Below, piece by piece: positions 41,796 to 50,072 of a stretch of 64,000 bases of DNA. The position numbers and the translations under genes were made by a program. The stretch is from Mycobacterium interjectum (lineage in GTDB: Bacteria; Actinomycetota; Actinomycetes; Mycobacteriales; Mycobacteriaceae), in contig LQPB01000044.1 of the NCBI GenBank assembly GCA_002102225.1, forward strand, positions 62,001-126,000. Direction: 5' to 3'. The notes beneath the pieces were generated by a model that had not been told where the DNA came from, searched no databases, and saw nothing but the letters and a program-made list of their open reading frames with translations. Numbering within the stretch: the stretch's first letter is position 1; each line of letters begins with the position of its first letter.

Positions 41796-43343
41796 TCATT
41801 GCTGCCCTGAGGAATCCCCGCGATCGCCCGACTGCGGGCCGAACCAGCGCCCCAGTGCGGCGCGCAGGCCCGCTTCCTCGTCCGCCCCGAGCGCGTCCGC
41901 CGCCCAGGCCACGTAGCCGTCGGGGCGGAGCAATAGCGCCGCGGCGGGCCGCTCGGCGGTGGTCGCCTCGATGATGTCGACGCGATCGGCCCACCCGCGC
42001 GCCGTTTCGCGGGCGCCGCCGTCGAAGTCGAGCAGCAGCGGGCGGGCGTCGTGCAGCAGTTCTTCGACTCGCCGGCCGTCGGCGAGGGTGAGCGGCGGCA
42101 CGGGCAGGCCCGACAGCGGGTGGTCGTCGCCCACGTCGTACCGGACGTCGTTGCCGGCCAACAGCCTCGCCATGTGCCGGGCGACGTCGGGCAGCGTGAA
42201 CAGTTCGCCCATCAGCGTGCGCAGGGCGGCGACTTCGGGCCCCGGCGCCATGAGGGCGGTCTGCGACAGCGAGTGCATCATCACGCGCTCGCCCACGGGG
42301 TGGCGCTCGGACTCATAGGTGTCGAGCAATCCCGCGGGCGCCCAGCCGTTGAGGTGGGCCGCGAGCTTCCAGCCCAGGTTCATCGCGTCCTGCAGGCCCA
42401 GGTTCAGCCCCGGCCCGCCCATGGCGCTGTGCACATGGGCGGCGTCGCCGAGGAGCAGGACCCGTCCGTCGCGGTAGTGCTCGGCGTGGCGGGTGTTCTG
42501 CCCGTTGATCCGGCGCAAGGCGTGCGGCCCCGGGCCTTTCGGCTCCTCGAAGGGCAGGTCGACGCCGAGGACGCGACGCGCGCTGTCGCGCAGCTCGTCG
42601 AGGCTCATCGGCTTGTCCTCGACCGGCGGCCCGAACTCGATGGTGCCGAAGAGCGAGCGACCGGGTTCGAACTCGGCATAGATCAGCCCGCCGCGATCCA
42701 ACCGCGTGTGGCCGAACGCAATACGGCCGAACCCGGGCACGTCGAGGCCGCCGTCGGCGCGGCGGAGTCCCTCGGGGATGTGCACGTGGGCCAGCCGGCC
42801 GACGGTCTGCGACGTATAGCCGGGGAAGTCGATGCCCACGGTCTTGCGGACCAGGCTGCGTCCGCCGTCGGCGCCCACCAGATACGCCGTGTCGACGTTA
42901 TACTCGCGCTCCGGCGAGGACACCGTCAGCCCAACGGAATTCGCGTGCTGCCGCAGGCCGGTGAGTTCGTGTCCCCAGCGCAGGTCGACGCCGAGGTCGC
43001 GCGCCCGCTTCTCCAGCAGCCGCACCACCCGCGGCTGCTGGATGGCCAGCGCGTACATCGGATTGTCGGGCACGCCGAGGAAGTTCAGCGTCATCGCCGC
43101 GAAGATCCACCCGTAGACCGGCTGCGGGGGAGTGGTGTCACCACTGAACTCTTGGTAAAGGCCGCGCATGTCGAGCATCCGAACCACCTGCCCGACAAGG
43201 CCGTTGGCCTTGGGCTCCGGGCTGGGCCCGGGCAAACCGTCCAGCACGATGGGCCTGATACCGGCCAGCGCCAGCTCGCAGGCCAGCATCAACCCGTTGG
43301 GCCCGGCGCCGGAAATCACAATGTCGGCGGGTTGGTCAGCCAT
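41796..43343 (-). CDS. FAD-dependent aromatic monooxygenase
   Basis: 515-residue class A flavoprotein monooxygenase. IVISGAGPNGLMLACELA (residues 8-25) binds FAD, VGADGGRSLVRK is the DG motif, and LLGDAAHVHSAMGGPGLNLG the second FAD block. A C-terminal thioredoxin-like extension includes DGYVAWAADAL. It resembles tetracycline/rifampicin and polyketide hydroxylases; xenobiotic detoxification is plausible. It is co-transcribed with, and overlaps by eight bases, a TetR gene that probably senses its substrate. Followed by a strong hairpin terminator. Confidence 0.9.
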   Translation of the reverse strand: MADQPADIVISGAGPNGLMLACELALAGIRPIVLDGLPGPSPEPKANGLVGQVVRMLDMRGLYQEFSGDTTPPQPVYGWIFAAMTLNFLGVPDNPMYALAIQQPRVVRLLEKRARDLGVDLRWGHELTGLRQHANSVGLTVSSPEREYNVDTAYLVGADGGRSLVRKTVGIDFPGYTSQTVGRLAHVHIPEGLRRADGGLDVPGFGRIAFGHTRLDRGGLIYAEFEPGRSLFGTIEFGPPVEDKPMSLDELRDSARRVLGVDLPFEEPKGPGPHALRRINGQNTRHAEHYRDGRVLLLGDAAHVHSAMGGPGLNLGLQDAMNLGWKLAAHLNGWAPAGLLDTYESERHPVGERVMMHSLSQTALMAPGPEVAALRTLMGELFTLPDVARHMARLLAGNDVRYDVGDDHPLSGLPVPPLTLADGRRVEELLHDARPLLLDFDGGARETARGWADRVDIIEATTAERPAAALLLRPDGYVAWAADALGADEEAGLRAALGRWFGPQSGDRGDSSGQQ

Positions 43344-43977
43344 TGCGTGCCTCCTTGACGGGCTCGGGCAGTCCCGCGCTGACGGCGGCGAAGCCGTCGC
43401 GAATCAACTCGGTGATGGCCACCGGCGGGTCGGCCCGCACGTAGGCCTCGGCCGCCGCGTCGCCGACGGCGCGCACGACGGCGACTACCAGCCGCGGGTA
43501 CAGGTCGCGCTCCGGGTCGGTGCCGGTGCGCTCGGCGACCACCTGGAGAAGATCGTCAAAAAGCCGCTGCGGCAAGGCGTTACGTACCTGTGGAGTCGTC
43601 AGCAGCCGTCGCGCCTCGACGAGCTCTCGGCGGCTCGGCACCTGGCTTTCGGCGCCGTAGAAATCGCCGAAATCCTCCTGCAGGGGTTCGAGCACGGCGT
43701 GCTCGAGCGCCGTCCACAGCGGTTCGTCGGCGGGGCGCCGTCGAAGTGTCGCGATGCCGCGGCGCATCCGCTCGGTCTGCCGGTAGGCCAGCGCCTCGTA
43801 CTTGCCGCTGAAGTAGTTGTTGAAGGTGCGCAGCGACACCCCGGCCAGGCTGGCGATCTCGTCGCGCGTGACGTTTTCCAGCCCGCGCTCGAACGCCAGG
43901 CTCAGCGCGGCATCACTGAGCGCCTGGCGGGTGTCGGCCTTCTTGCGCTCGCGCAGTCCGGTCGGTTGGTTGGGCAT
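43336..43977 (-). CDS. TetR-family regulator of the flavin monooxygenase operon
   Basis: 213 residues from ATG 43977 with GGAGCGC upstream. RQALSDAALSLAFERGLENVTRDEIASLAGVSLRTFNNYFSGK (about residues 17-59) is the helix-turn-helix, with NNYF in place of YxHF. A helical effector domain follows. Two adjacent 17-bp palindromic sites lie 20 bases upstream, so autorepression and drug- or substrate-inducible expression of the monooxygenase are likely. Operon order: regulator first, enzyme second. Confidence 0.92.
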   Translation of the reverse strand: MPNQPTGLRERKKADTRQALSDAALSLAFERGLENVTRDEIASLAGVSLRTFNNYFSGKYEALAYRQTERMRRGIATLRRRPADEPLWTALEHAVLEPLQEDFGDFYGAESQVPSRRELVEARRLLTTPQVRNALPQRLFDDLLQVVAERTGTDPERDLYPRLVVAVVRAVGDAAAEAYVRADPPVAITELIRDGFAAVSAGLPEPVKEARNG

Positions 43978-43997
43978 GCGCTCCAACCTACGGCAAA

Positions 43998-44031
43998 ATT
44001 GCACGGTGGGCAAGATTGCCCGATGGGCAAT
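43998..44031. promoter_or_regulatory. Two adjoining 17-bp operators upstream of TetR
   Basis: ATTGCCC-GAT-GGGCAAT (44015-44031) is a perfect inverted repeat. The preceding 17 bases, ATTGCAC-GGT-GGGCAAG (43998-44014), are a close copy with 14 of 17 positions matching. The two abut without a gap and end 20 bases before the TetR start, covering the likely promoter. Confidence 0.82.
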
Positions 44032-44147
44032 TTCTGGGACCTTTCCGTGCGAGGCTAGGGCGACGACACGCCGACAAACGTCGCCGTGAGCTCACAGTGA
44101 AAAACCATGGGCGCACACTCAGCGGCGACGGTCCGGGCCCGCGCGGA

Positions 44148-45305
44148 TTAGCGTTTCCCCCAGTCCCAGCGCGGTGTCGTCAACAGGTCCTGCCCGGCGA
44201 TGCGGGTCTCACCCCACTCCTTGTAGAGCTCGATCTCGACCGTGTCGTCGCCGGCGGCCTCCAGCAGCACCCGGGAATGCGTGACGACGACGACCTGAGT
44301 GTGGGCAGCGGCGGTGCGGATCAGCGACGCGAGCGGGCGCACCAGGTCGGGGTGCAGGGAGGTTTCGGGCTCGTTGAGCACCATCAGTGACGGCGCTTGC
44401 GGGCTGAGCAGCGCGGCGGCCCAGAGCAGGAATCGCAGTGTGCCGTCGGACAATTCGGCCGCCCGCAGCGGGCGCAGCATGCCGCGCTGCTTCAGCTGCA
44501 GGTCGAACACCCCGTCATGCTCGGCGACCGAGACCGTGGCACCGTCGAAGGCGTCGGCGACGGTGCGGGCCAGGTCGTCGAAGCCAGCCTCGATGATGGT
44601 CTGGATCGCGGCGGCCAGGTCGTGGCCGTCGTCGGAGAGCACCGGGGTGCGGGTGCCGACCTGCGGCTGCCGCGCGGGCGCGCCCGGGTCGACGCGAAAG
44701 GCGTCGTAGAAACGCCAGCCGCGCAATCGCTCACGCACGGCGGCCAATTCGGGTAGCGCGTGCGGATGGGCGTACTCGGCCAGCACGCTGCGATACGACG
44801 GCAGGGACCGGCTCAACTCCTCGAAGCCCCGGCCCGATTCCGCGCCCACCTCGGCGAAATCCCGGGTGCGGCGCACCAGTGTCGTGCCGGCACGCAGCAC
44901 CGGGCCGGCGAACACCGCCTCCCGCTTGATCTCGGGATCGCGCGCGAAGGCGGATTTGATTCCCGCCATCTGCGGTATTCCGAGGTCGACGAGATAGCCG
45001 AAATCGTCTGCGGCGAAACCCATTTCGAGCGAAACGGGCCGGGTGCGCACCGTACCCTGGGCCTTGCCGGTGCGACGGGCGCCGCCGAGCTGCTCGGGGC
45101 CCGCCCACAGCACCGACTGCAGCCCGCCCTCCCGGGCCAGCGAGCCGATCACCTCTCCGCGGCCGCAGTCGGCCAGCAGCCGCAGCGCGCGGTAGAGCGA
45201 CGACTTGCCCGCGCCGTTGGCCCCGGTGACGATCGACAGCCGGCCCAGCGGCACGATCACCTCGCGCAGCGAGCGATACCCGCGGATGGCGACCGTCTGC
45301 AACAC
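44148..45305 (-). CDS. AAA-family ATPase (RecF/OLD-like)
   Basis: 385 residues. The Walker A motif GANGAGKSS is at residues 28-36, the ABC-like signature LSDGTLRFLLW and Walker B LMVLNEPETSLHPDL follow in the C-terminal half, and VVVTHSRVLLEAA supplies the H-loop. No TOPRIM nuclease domain is seen, unlike true OLD proteins. Such stand-alone ATPases have unknown jobs in DNA repair, phage defence or membrane transport. The gene starts eight bases after the Na+/H+ antiporter gene and is probably co-transcribed with it. Confidence 0.85.
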   Translation of the reverse strand: MLQTVAIRGYRSLREVIVPLGRLSIVTGANGAGKSSLYRALRLLADCGRGEVIGSLAREGGLQSVLWAGPEQLGGARRTGKAQGTVRTRPVSLEMGFAADDFGYLVDLGIPQMAGIKSAFARDPEIKREAVFAGPVLRAGTTLVRRTRDFAEVGAESGRGFEELSRSLPSYRSVLAEYAHPHALPELAAVRERLRGWRFYDAFRVDPGAPARQPQVGTRTPVLSDDGHDLAAAIQTIIEAGFDDLARTVADAFDGATVSVAEHDGVFDLQLKQRGMLRPLRAAELSDGTLRFLLWAAALLSPQAPSLMVLNEPETSLHPDLVRPLASLIRTAAAHTQVVVVTHSRVLLEAAGDDTVEIELYKEWGETRIAGQDLLTTPRWDWGKR

Positions 45306-45313
45306 CGGGCGCC

Positions 45314-46906
45314 CTATTCGTCGTCGGCGGCGTCGAGGAGTTGCACTTCCTCGAGGTCCATCTCGTTTTGCAACTCGCGCAGCACGATGTCGTCGATGAG
45401 GTTCTGGTTGCGCATGGCGGTGATTTCGCGGCGCTTGTGCTCGAGCACGCCCAGGCGCACCTGTCGCACCTTCTCCTTCTTATTGATGAGATGGCTGTCT
45501 GCCGAACCGCCCTCGGTCGCCAGCGTGAGCGCGGCCTTTTCTTCGTATTCCTTTTCCAGCCGTCGCCGCAGTTCATCGCTGATGCCGACCTCGTCGGCGA
45601 CGGTCGGCAGCGCGGCGAGGGCGGCTTGGCTGCCCCGGCATCGAGCCAGCTCCAACTCCTGGACGTAGGTGACGTCGTCGGGGATCTTGGCCCAGCGGAC
45701 CACGGCCGGCAGCGTGGTGCCCTGAACCAGGACGGTCACCAGGATGACCACGACCACGATGAAGATGAGCAGGCTGCGATCCGGGAACGGCGCGCCGCTC
45801 AGCGTGGTCGCCGGGACGGCCACCGCCGCGGCCAGCGACACGGCCCCCCGAAATCCCGCCCACGCGGTGACGAAACGCTGGCGCCAGCTGACGCGACGGT
45901 TGCGTTGCACCTCGCGGCGGTCGACGAGCCGAAGCAGCGCGGTGGTGGCTTCGCCCCACACGATCCGGGACGCGATCACGACGCCGGTAACCGCCAGGGC
46001 GAGGTAGGTGGCGTGGCGAAGCCCGCCGTCGACGCCTGCGATGCCGCGCACCGCGCCCGGGATCTGCACCCCGACGAACACCCACAGCGAGCCGTTGAGC
46101 AGGAACGTCGCGATGTCCCAAAATGCGTAGGCCTCGAGGCGGGATCGGGCCCGGATCACCAGCGGGCCGGCGTAGGCGAGCACCAGGGCCGACACCATGA
46201 CCGCGACCACGCCGCTGCAGTCGAATGCCTGGGCGAGCAAGAACGCCGCGAACGGCGTCAGCAGGCTCAGCGCCCCTTCCTCCTGCGGGGCGTCGAGTCG
46301 CTTGCGAATCAGGGTCGCCGCCCCGCCCACCAGCAGCCCGGCGGCGATGCCGCCGAGGTAGGAAAGCACGAACCGCGCCGACACTTCGAGCGGGCTGATC
46401 GAGGCCCCGCCGACGGCGACGTGCACGCTGACCGCGAACAGCACCAGCGCGGTGCCATCGTTGATGAGGCTTTCGGCCTTCAGCACGGTCAGCTGCCGGC
46501 GCGGTAGCTTTTTCGCCAGGCCCGCCACGGCGGCGGCGTCGGTGGGGGACAGCACCGCGCCCAGGACGCCCGCGGCGTGGGGGTCCATGCCCAGCGATCG
46601 GGCCGTCCACGACACGGCGGCGGCGGTCGCGATCACCAGGGCGACGCTGAGGAAAACGATGATGCGGGCGTTCGCGCGGATCTCGCGGAAGCTGATATTC
46701 AGCCCTTCCCAGTACAGGATCGCGGGCAGGAACAGCAGCAGCACGACCTCGCCGTCGACGTGCACGTGGCCGAAGTTGGGGATCAGACCCAGCAGGGCGC
46801 CGAGCAGGATGAGCAGCACCGGCGGACCCACGCGGTAGCGCCGGCCGATGACCGTCCCCACGACGACGGTGGAGACGACAGCGACGATCAGGACGAGGCC
46901 AAACAC
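45314..46906 (-). CDS. Na+/H+ antiporter (CPA1 family, YjcE-like)
   Basis: 530-residue polytopic membrane protein with about twelve segments, starting FGLVLIVAVVSTVVVGTVIG. LSPTDAAAVAGLAKKLPR carries the ion-binding TD pair and SLINDGTALVLF the ND pair of CPA1 exchangers; GFRGAVSLAAAVAVP is the usual conserved arginine region. A cytosolic C-terminal tail of about 110 residues is helical and charged. It exports sodium for protons. Recalled as YjcE (Rv2287). Followed closely by an AAA ATPase gene. Confidence 0.92.
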   Translation of the reverse strand: MFGLVLIVAVVSTVVVGTVIGRRYRVGPPVLLILLGALLGLIPNFGHVHVDGEVVLLLFLPAILYWEGLNISFREIRANARIIVFLSVALVIATAAAVSWTARSLGMDPHAAGVLGAVLSPTDAAAVAGLAKKLPRRQLTVLKAESLINDGTALVLFAVSVHVAVGGASISPLEVSARFVLSYLGGIAAGLLVGGAATLIRKRLDAPQEEGALSLLTPFAAFLLAQAFDCSGVVAVMVSALVLAYAGPLVIRARSRLEAYAFWDIATFLLNGSLWVFVGVQIPGAVRGIAGVDGGLRHATYLALAVTGVVIASRIVWGEATTALLRLVDRREVQRNRRVSWRQRFVTAWAGFRGAVSLAAAVAVPATTLSGAPFPDRSLLIFIVVVVILVTVLVQGTTLPAVVRWAKIPDDVTYVQELELARCRGSQAALAALPTVADEVGISDELRRRLEKEYEEKAALTLATEGGSADSHLINKKEKVRQVRLGVLEHKRREITAMRNQNLIDDIVLRELQNEMDLEEVQLLDAADDE

Positions 46907-47026
46907 CAGCCCATCCTGCCGGACGCGCTTGGCTTGCGCTGCGCGGGGTTTGGAGTCGCAGCCGTCCCATGAGCACCCTCAGGGGGTGCTAGGTGACTCG
47001 CAAAAGCGGTAGCGCATGCGCCACCG

Positions 47027-48082
47027 CTACGAGCAGTCGCAGCAGCAGTCGTCGCAATCGCAGCAGCCGTCGCAGCCCTCGAAGCAGCAGAAGCAGCCGG
47101 TGCCGTCCGTGCCGCCCTTCTTGCGCGCCGGATTGGGTGTTTCCCCTTCGCCCAGGCCCTCGACGGGTTGGCCGCCGAAGTTGATGGGCTCCTGCTGGCC
47201 GCGCGGCGTTCCGCTTTGCGCGGCGAAACCGGCCTGCGCGAACGTGCGTTTCACCGCGCGGCGCACCTCGCCGGTCAGCAGCCGGTGGGCCAGGCGGCCG
47301 TCGGTGAACTCGACGTCGGCCAAGGCCAGCTCGATGCCCAGGACGGCGTCGTCGCACAGGGTGCGCACCGCTTCGACGGGAGTTGCGGTGGCGGCCAAGG
47401 GGTTCCACTTCCCGCGCGCCACGTCGTCGCGGTAGTCCTCGACCGCGTCGAGCAGGTGCGCCACCCGGCCGAACAGCTGCCCGACCTCGCGCAGCGGCGC
47501 GGCGTTGTCGGGGCGGCCGGCCAGCACGGCGGTGTGGGCGAAGGCCTCGGCGACCGCGGTCTCGGTGGGCTCGGTCACCAGCAGCAGGGGGCTGCCCGGG
47601 CCTGCGGACGCTTCGAGCGCGGCCTGGCGGTCCATCGCGGCGACCAGCACGCCGGTGTCGAAGCCCAGCGTGTGGCCGGTGTCGATGCCCTGACGCACCC
47701 AGCGCTCGGCGAGGCGTCGCGCCGCCGGCCGGACCCCGGTCGCGCCGACCATGCCGTCGCGGTCGTCGACGTGGTCGCGTACCCGCGCCGCGGCCAGCGC
47801 CAGCGACACCACCGCGGCCAGTCGCACGCAGTCACCGGTAGCCACGTCGGCGCGCCGCATCCCGCGCAGCGGGCAGCGCCCGGCGTTGCGGCGGGTCGGC
47901 TGCTGGACCGACTGCGCCTCGACCAGCAGGGAGACCACCAACCCGTCGTAATTGGTGGCGATCCGCGCGAGCTGGCCGTAGTCGTCGCGCAACGCCAGGC
48001 ACAACCCGCACAATTGGGCCCGCCAGGCCGCCGCCAGCTCGCCGCCGAGCCGATGACGGCAGGGCCGGATGATGCCAAACAT
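47027..48082 (-). CDS. DUF5685 protein with cysteine-rich C-terminal tail
   Basis: 351 residues. The start MFGIIRPCRHRLGGEL with AQLCGLCLALRDDYG (CxxC) and RRNAGRCPLRGM matches DUF5685, known from Firmicutes and actinobacteria and without a known function. A helical core includes LLDAVEDYRDDVARGKWNPL, reminiscent of the Asp-rich helix of all-alpha prenyl-transferase folds. The last 23 residues contain 11 cysteines (GCFCCFEGC...), a likely metal- or disulfide-rich tail. It lies 49 bases after the MauE-thioredoxin fusion gene and probably belongs to the same operon. Confidence 0.8.
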   Translation of the reverse strand: MFGIIRPCRHRLGGELAAAWRAQLCGLCLALRDDYGQLARIATNYDGLVVSLLVEAQSVQQPTRRNAGRCPLRGMRRADVATGDCVRLAAVVSLALAAARVRDHVDDRDGMVGATGVRPAARRLAERWVRQGIDTGHTLGFDTGVLVAAMDRQAALEASAGPGSPLLLVTEPTETAVAEAFAHTAVLAGRPDNAAPLREVGQLFGRVAHLLDAVEDYRDDVARGKWNPLAATATPVEAVRTLCDDAVLGIELALADVEFTDGRLAHRLLTGEVRRAVKRTFAQAGFAAQSGTPRGQQEPINFGGQPVEGLGEGETPNPARKKGGTDGTGCFCCFEGCDGCCDCDDCCCDCS

Positions 48083-48131
48083 GCACAGAAGCTACCCGAC
48101 GCTCAGCAAACGTGCGCCGCAAAACGCCGAG

Positions 48132-49586
48132 CTAGGGATGCGACGCGGGGCAGGTCCTCGGAAAGTTAACTGGCTGACCGATCTGACTCATGCCCTTGCG
48201 GTATTGAGCCGTCGCGGGCAGGTCCGGGGTGGCGGCCGACCAGATGGTCGACGTGCACGTGGCGGTCTCGCAGCCGCCGGCGAAGGTCCGCGACTCGCCG
48301 GTCGTGACCGTCAGGCACTGGCACTTGGCCACGGCGGGATTGGTGGGATCGATCTCGCATTCGACGTCGAGGCAGTTGGCCCACGGCACCCCCGACGGGC
48401 AGGTCAGCACACCGAAATTCGCGTTGACGTTCACAGTGGAGAACGCCGAGCGGACCTTGTTGCCCGACTGGGCCCGGTCGCTGCAATTGCGGAATCCGAC
48501 CGAGTAGCCGTTGACGACGACGCAGTCGCACACCGAGATGCCCGGGTCGGTTTTCGACGGCACGCACGGCGCGGTGGTGCACAGCGCGAAGGTTTGGTTG
48601 CACAACCAGGCGCCGTCGACCTCGAAGGCGTCGATGTTGCTCGGCAGGCTGGTCTTGCCGCCCTTGTCGCAGGCGGCCGCGGTGGCCGCGACGGCGGGAA
48701 GCAAGCCCACCGACGCTCCCCGCAGCAGGCCGCGCCGGGTCAGCCCGGTCCGCGCCGCGCGGTCGACGAGCTCGACGATGGCGCCCGCGCCGCGCGCCGC
48801 CTCCACCCGGCGGTCCCCGTCGATGAGCACCGCGCTCGGGGTGGCGGTGATGCCGTAGGCCGCAAACGAGGCCCGCGACTCGTCGACGAGCTCCAGCGGC
48901 ACGCGGTGGCCGGCGGGGCCGCCGTTGATCAGCGCGACGGTGACGCGCCCGCCCAGCTCGGCCTGCCAGCGGGCCACCTTGGGCAGCAGCGCGTCACACG
49001 CGCCGCAGCCGGGTTGGCTGAAGACCAGGACGAGCGGCCGGCGGCCTTCCTGTAGCTCGTCGAGGGTCCAGACGCGGCCGGCCCGGTCCGGCAGCGCCAG
49101 GCCCGCCGCGGCGGCGTCGCGTGACCTCCAGCGCCGGCGCGCGCCGGGCCCGAGCCACAGCACCAGCATGGCCGCCGCGAAAGCCGTTGGCGCCCAACCG
49201 AAACGACCGTTCAGGGCGACCGATGCGGCCAGCGACGCGAAGCATCCGTTCCTGGCCAGCGCTGGCCAGCCCAGCGGGGCGGAGGACAGCCGGCCAAAGC
49301 AGTGGCACTCGATCGCGCGGCCGCGGGCGAGGCTGACCAGCGCGGCGGCGCTGAATCCCGCGAGGGCGAGCAACGCGGCCCCCGCGCCGGTGCGCGGCTC
49401 GGCCACCAGGAGCGCCGCGATCCCGAATTCGCTCACGATCAGCGCCGGTCCCGCGAATGCCGCAGCCGCCCTTGGCACTCCGAATGCCGTCACCGCCCGA
49501 CGCGCGCCGCCACGATCCGCCAGCTTCGTCAGCGCGGCGACCGCGAACATTCCCGCCAGGAGCAGTCGCGCCGCCAAGATCGTCAT
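48132..49586 (-). CDS. MauE-thioredoxin fusion with Tat/lipobox-like segment and Cys-rich secreted domain
   Basis: 484 residues combining parts usually encoded separately. Residues 1-150 are a MauE/DoxX-type membrane domain with about four helices and a Cys94-His-Cys96 pair (IECHCFG). Residues 160-275 are a TlpA/MauD-like thioredoxin domain with Cys194-Gly-Ala-Cys197 and cis-Pro250. Residues 283-306 look like an internal Tat/lipoprotein signal (TRRGLLRG then AATAAAC). Residues 307-484 hold 14 cysteines, probably seven disulfides. An earlier GTG (49614-49616) is possible. A membrane disulfide-relay with attached substrate, as in methylamine-dehydrogenase maturation, is inferred. Confidence 0.85.
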   Translation of the reverse strand: MTILAARLLLAGMFAVAALTKLADRGGARRAVTAFGVPRAAAAFAGPALIVSEFGIAALLVAEPRTGAGAALLALAGFSAAALVSLARGRAIECHCFGRLSSAPLGWPALARNGCFASLAASVALNGRFGWAPTAFAAAMLVLWLGPGARRRWRSRDAAAAGLALPDRAGRVWTLDELQEGRRPLVLVFSQPGCGACDALLPKVARWQAELGGRVTVALINGGPAGHRVPLELVDESRASFAAYGITATPSAVLIDGDRRVEAARGAGAIVELVDRAARTGLTRRGLLRGASVGLLPAVAATAAACDKGGKTSLPSNIDAFEVDGAWLCNQTFALCTTAPCVPSKTDPGISVCDCVVVNGYSVGFRNCSDRAQSGNKVRSAFSTVNVNANFGVLTCPSGVPWANCLDVECEIDPTNPAVAKCQCLTVTTGESRTFAGGCETATCTSTIWSAATPDLPATAQYRKGMSQIGQPVNFPRTCPASHP

Positions 49587-49610
49587 CTGCGGATCGTAGA
49601 CACCACCCGG

Positions 49611-50030
49611 TCTCACGATCTGATCGCCTTCCTTTTACGCATGCTCGCGAAACCGCCGATCATGGCGCTTCCGGCGGGGCTGAGGTTCCAACCGGTCGAC
49701 GTGCGCGACGTGGGTGAGCGGCTGGCCCAGTTGGCGCTCGGCGAGCCGGTCGGGCGGGCGCCGGACTTCGGTGGCCCGCAGGCCCGTCCGCTCGACGACC
49801 TGGCCCGCAGCTACCTGGCGATCGCCGGCAAGCGCCGACCCATCGTTTCGATCCGACTGCCCGGCAAGGTGTTTGGTGGCGTCCGTGCCGGCGGCCTGCT
49901 CGCCTCCGGGGACGACGCGGGCACGATCACCTTCGAGCAGTACCTCCGCGAACAGGTCGGCGCGGGCCGGCTGCCGTACCGCGACGCCATCCGGGCCTAC
50001 TTGCCTCGCCCGCCAGGGCGTGGTTGCTGA
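49611..50030 (+). pseudogene. 5'-truncated NAD(P)H-binding (NmrA-like) SDR
   Basis: The C-terminal half of an atypical SDR remains. SHDLIAFLLRMLAKPPIMAL aligns with the middle of this family, and PAGLRFQPVDVRDVGERL, GPQARPLDDLARSYLAIAGK and SIRLPGKVFGGVRAGG with its end. The Rossmann motif GxTGxxG and catalytic part are absent. Homology begins about 25 bases from the start of the divergent MauE fusion gene, as if a deletion or insertion removed the 5' half. The residual frame from ATG 49641 (129 codons) might still be read but should not bind cofactor. Confidence 0.65.
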
Positions 50031-50072
50031 CATTCGGGCTCGTCGCGACCCCCTTCCAGGCCGCAAGCCATA

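Noticed and set aside
42051..43358. 435-codon plus-strand frame opposite the flavin monooxygenase.
   Set aside because: Antisense shadow; the minus-strand product has complete FAD motifs and an operator-controlled promoter.
44148..45305. AAA ATPase considered as an OLD-type phage defence nuclease.
   Set aside because: No TOPRIM or other nuclease domain and no GajB-like helicase gene; it is coupled to an ion antiporter instead.
45573..46976. 467-codon minus-strand frame within the antiporter gene.
   Set aside because: Alternative frame of the Na+/H+ antiporter, with Arg/Pro-rich low-complexity sequence only.
49586..49616. GTG at 49614-49616 as the start of the MauE fusion protein.
   Set aside because: It would add ten polar residues before the first membrane helix; the ATG at 49586 fits the membrane domain better, although no strong ribosome binding site supports either.
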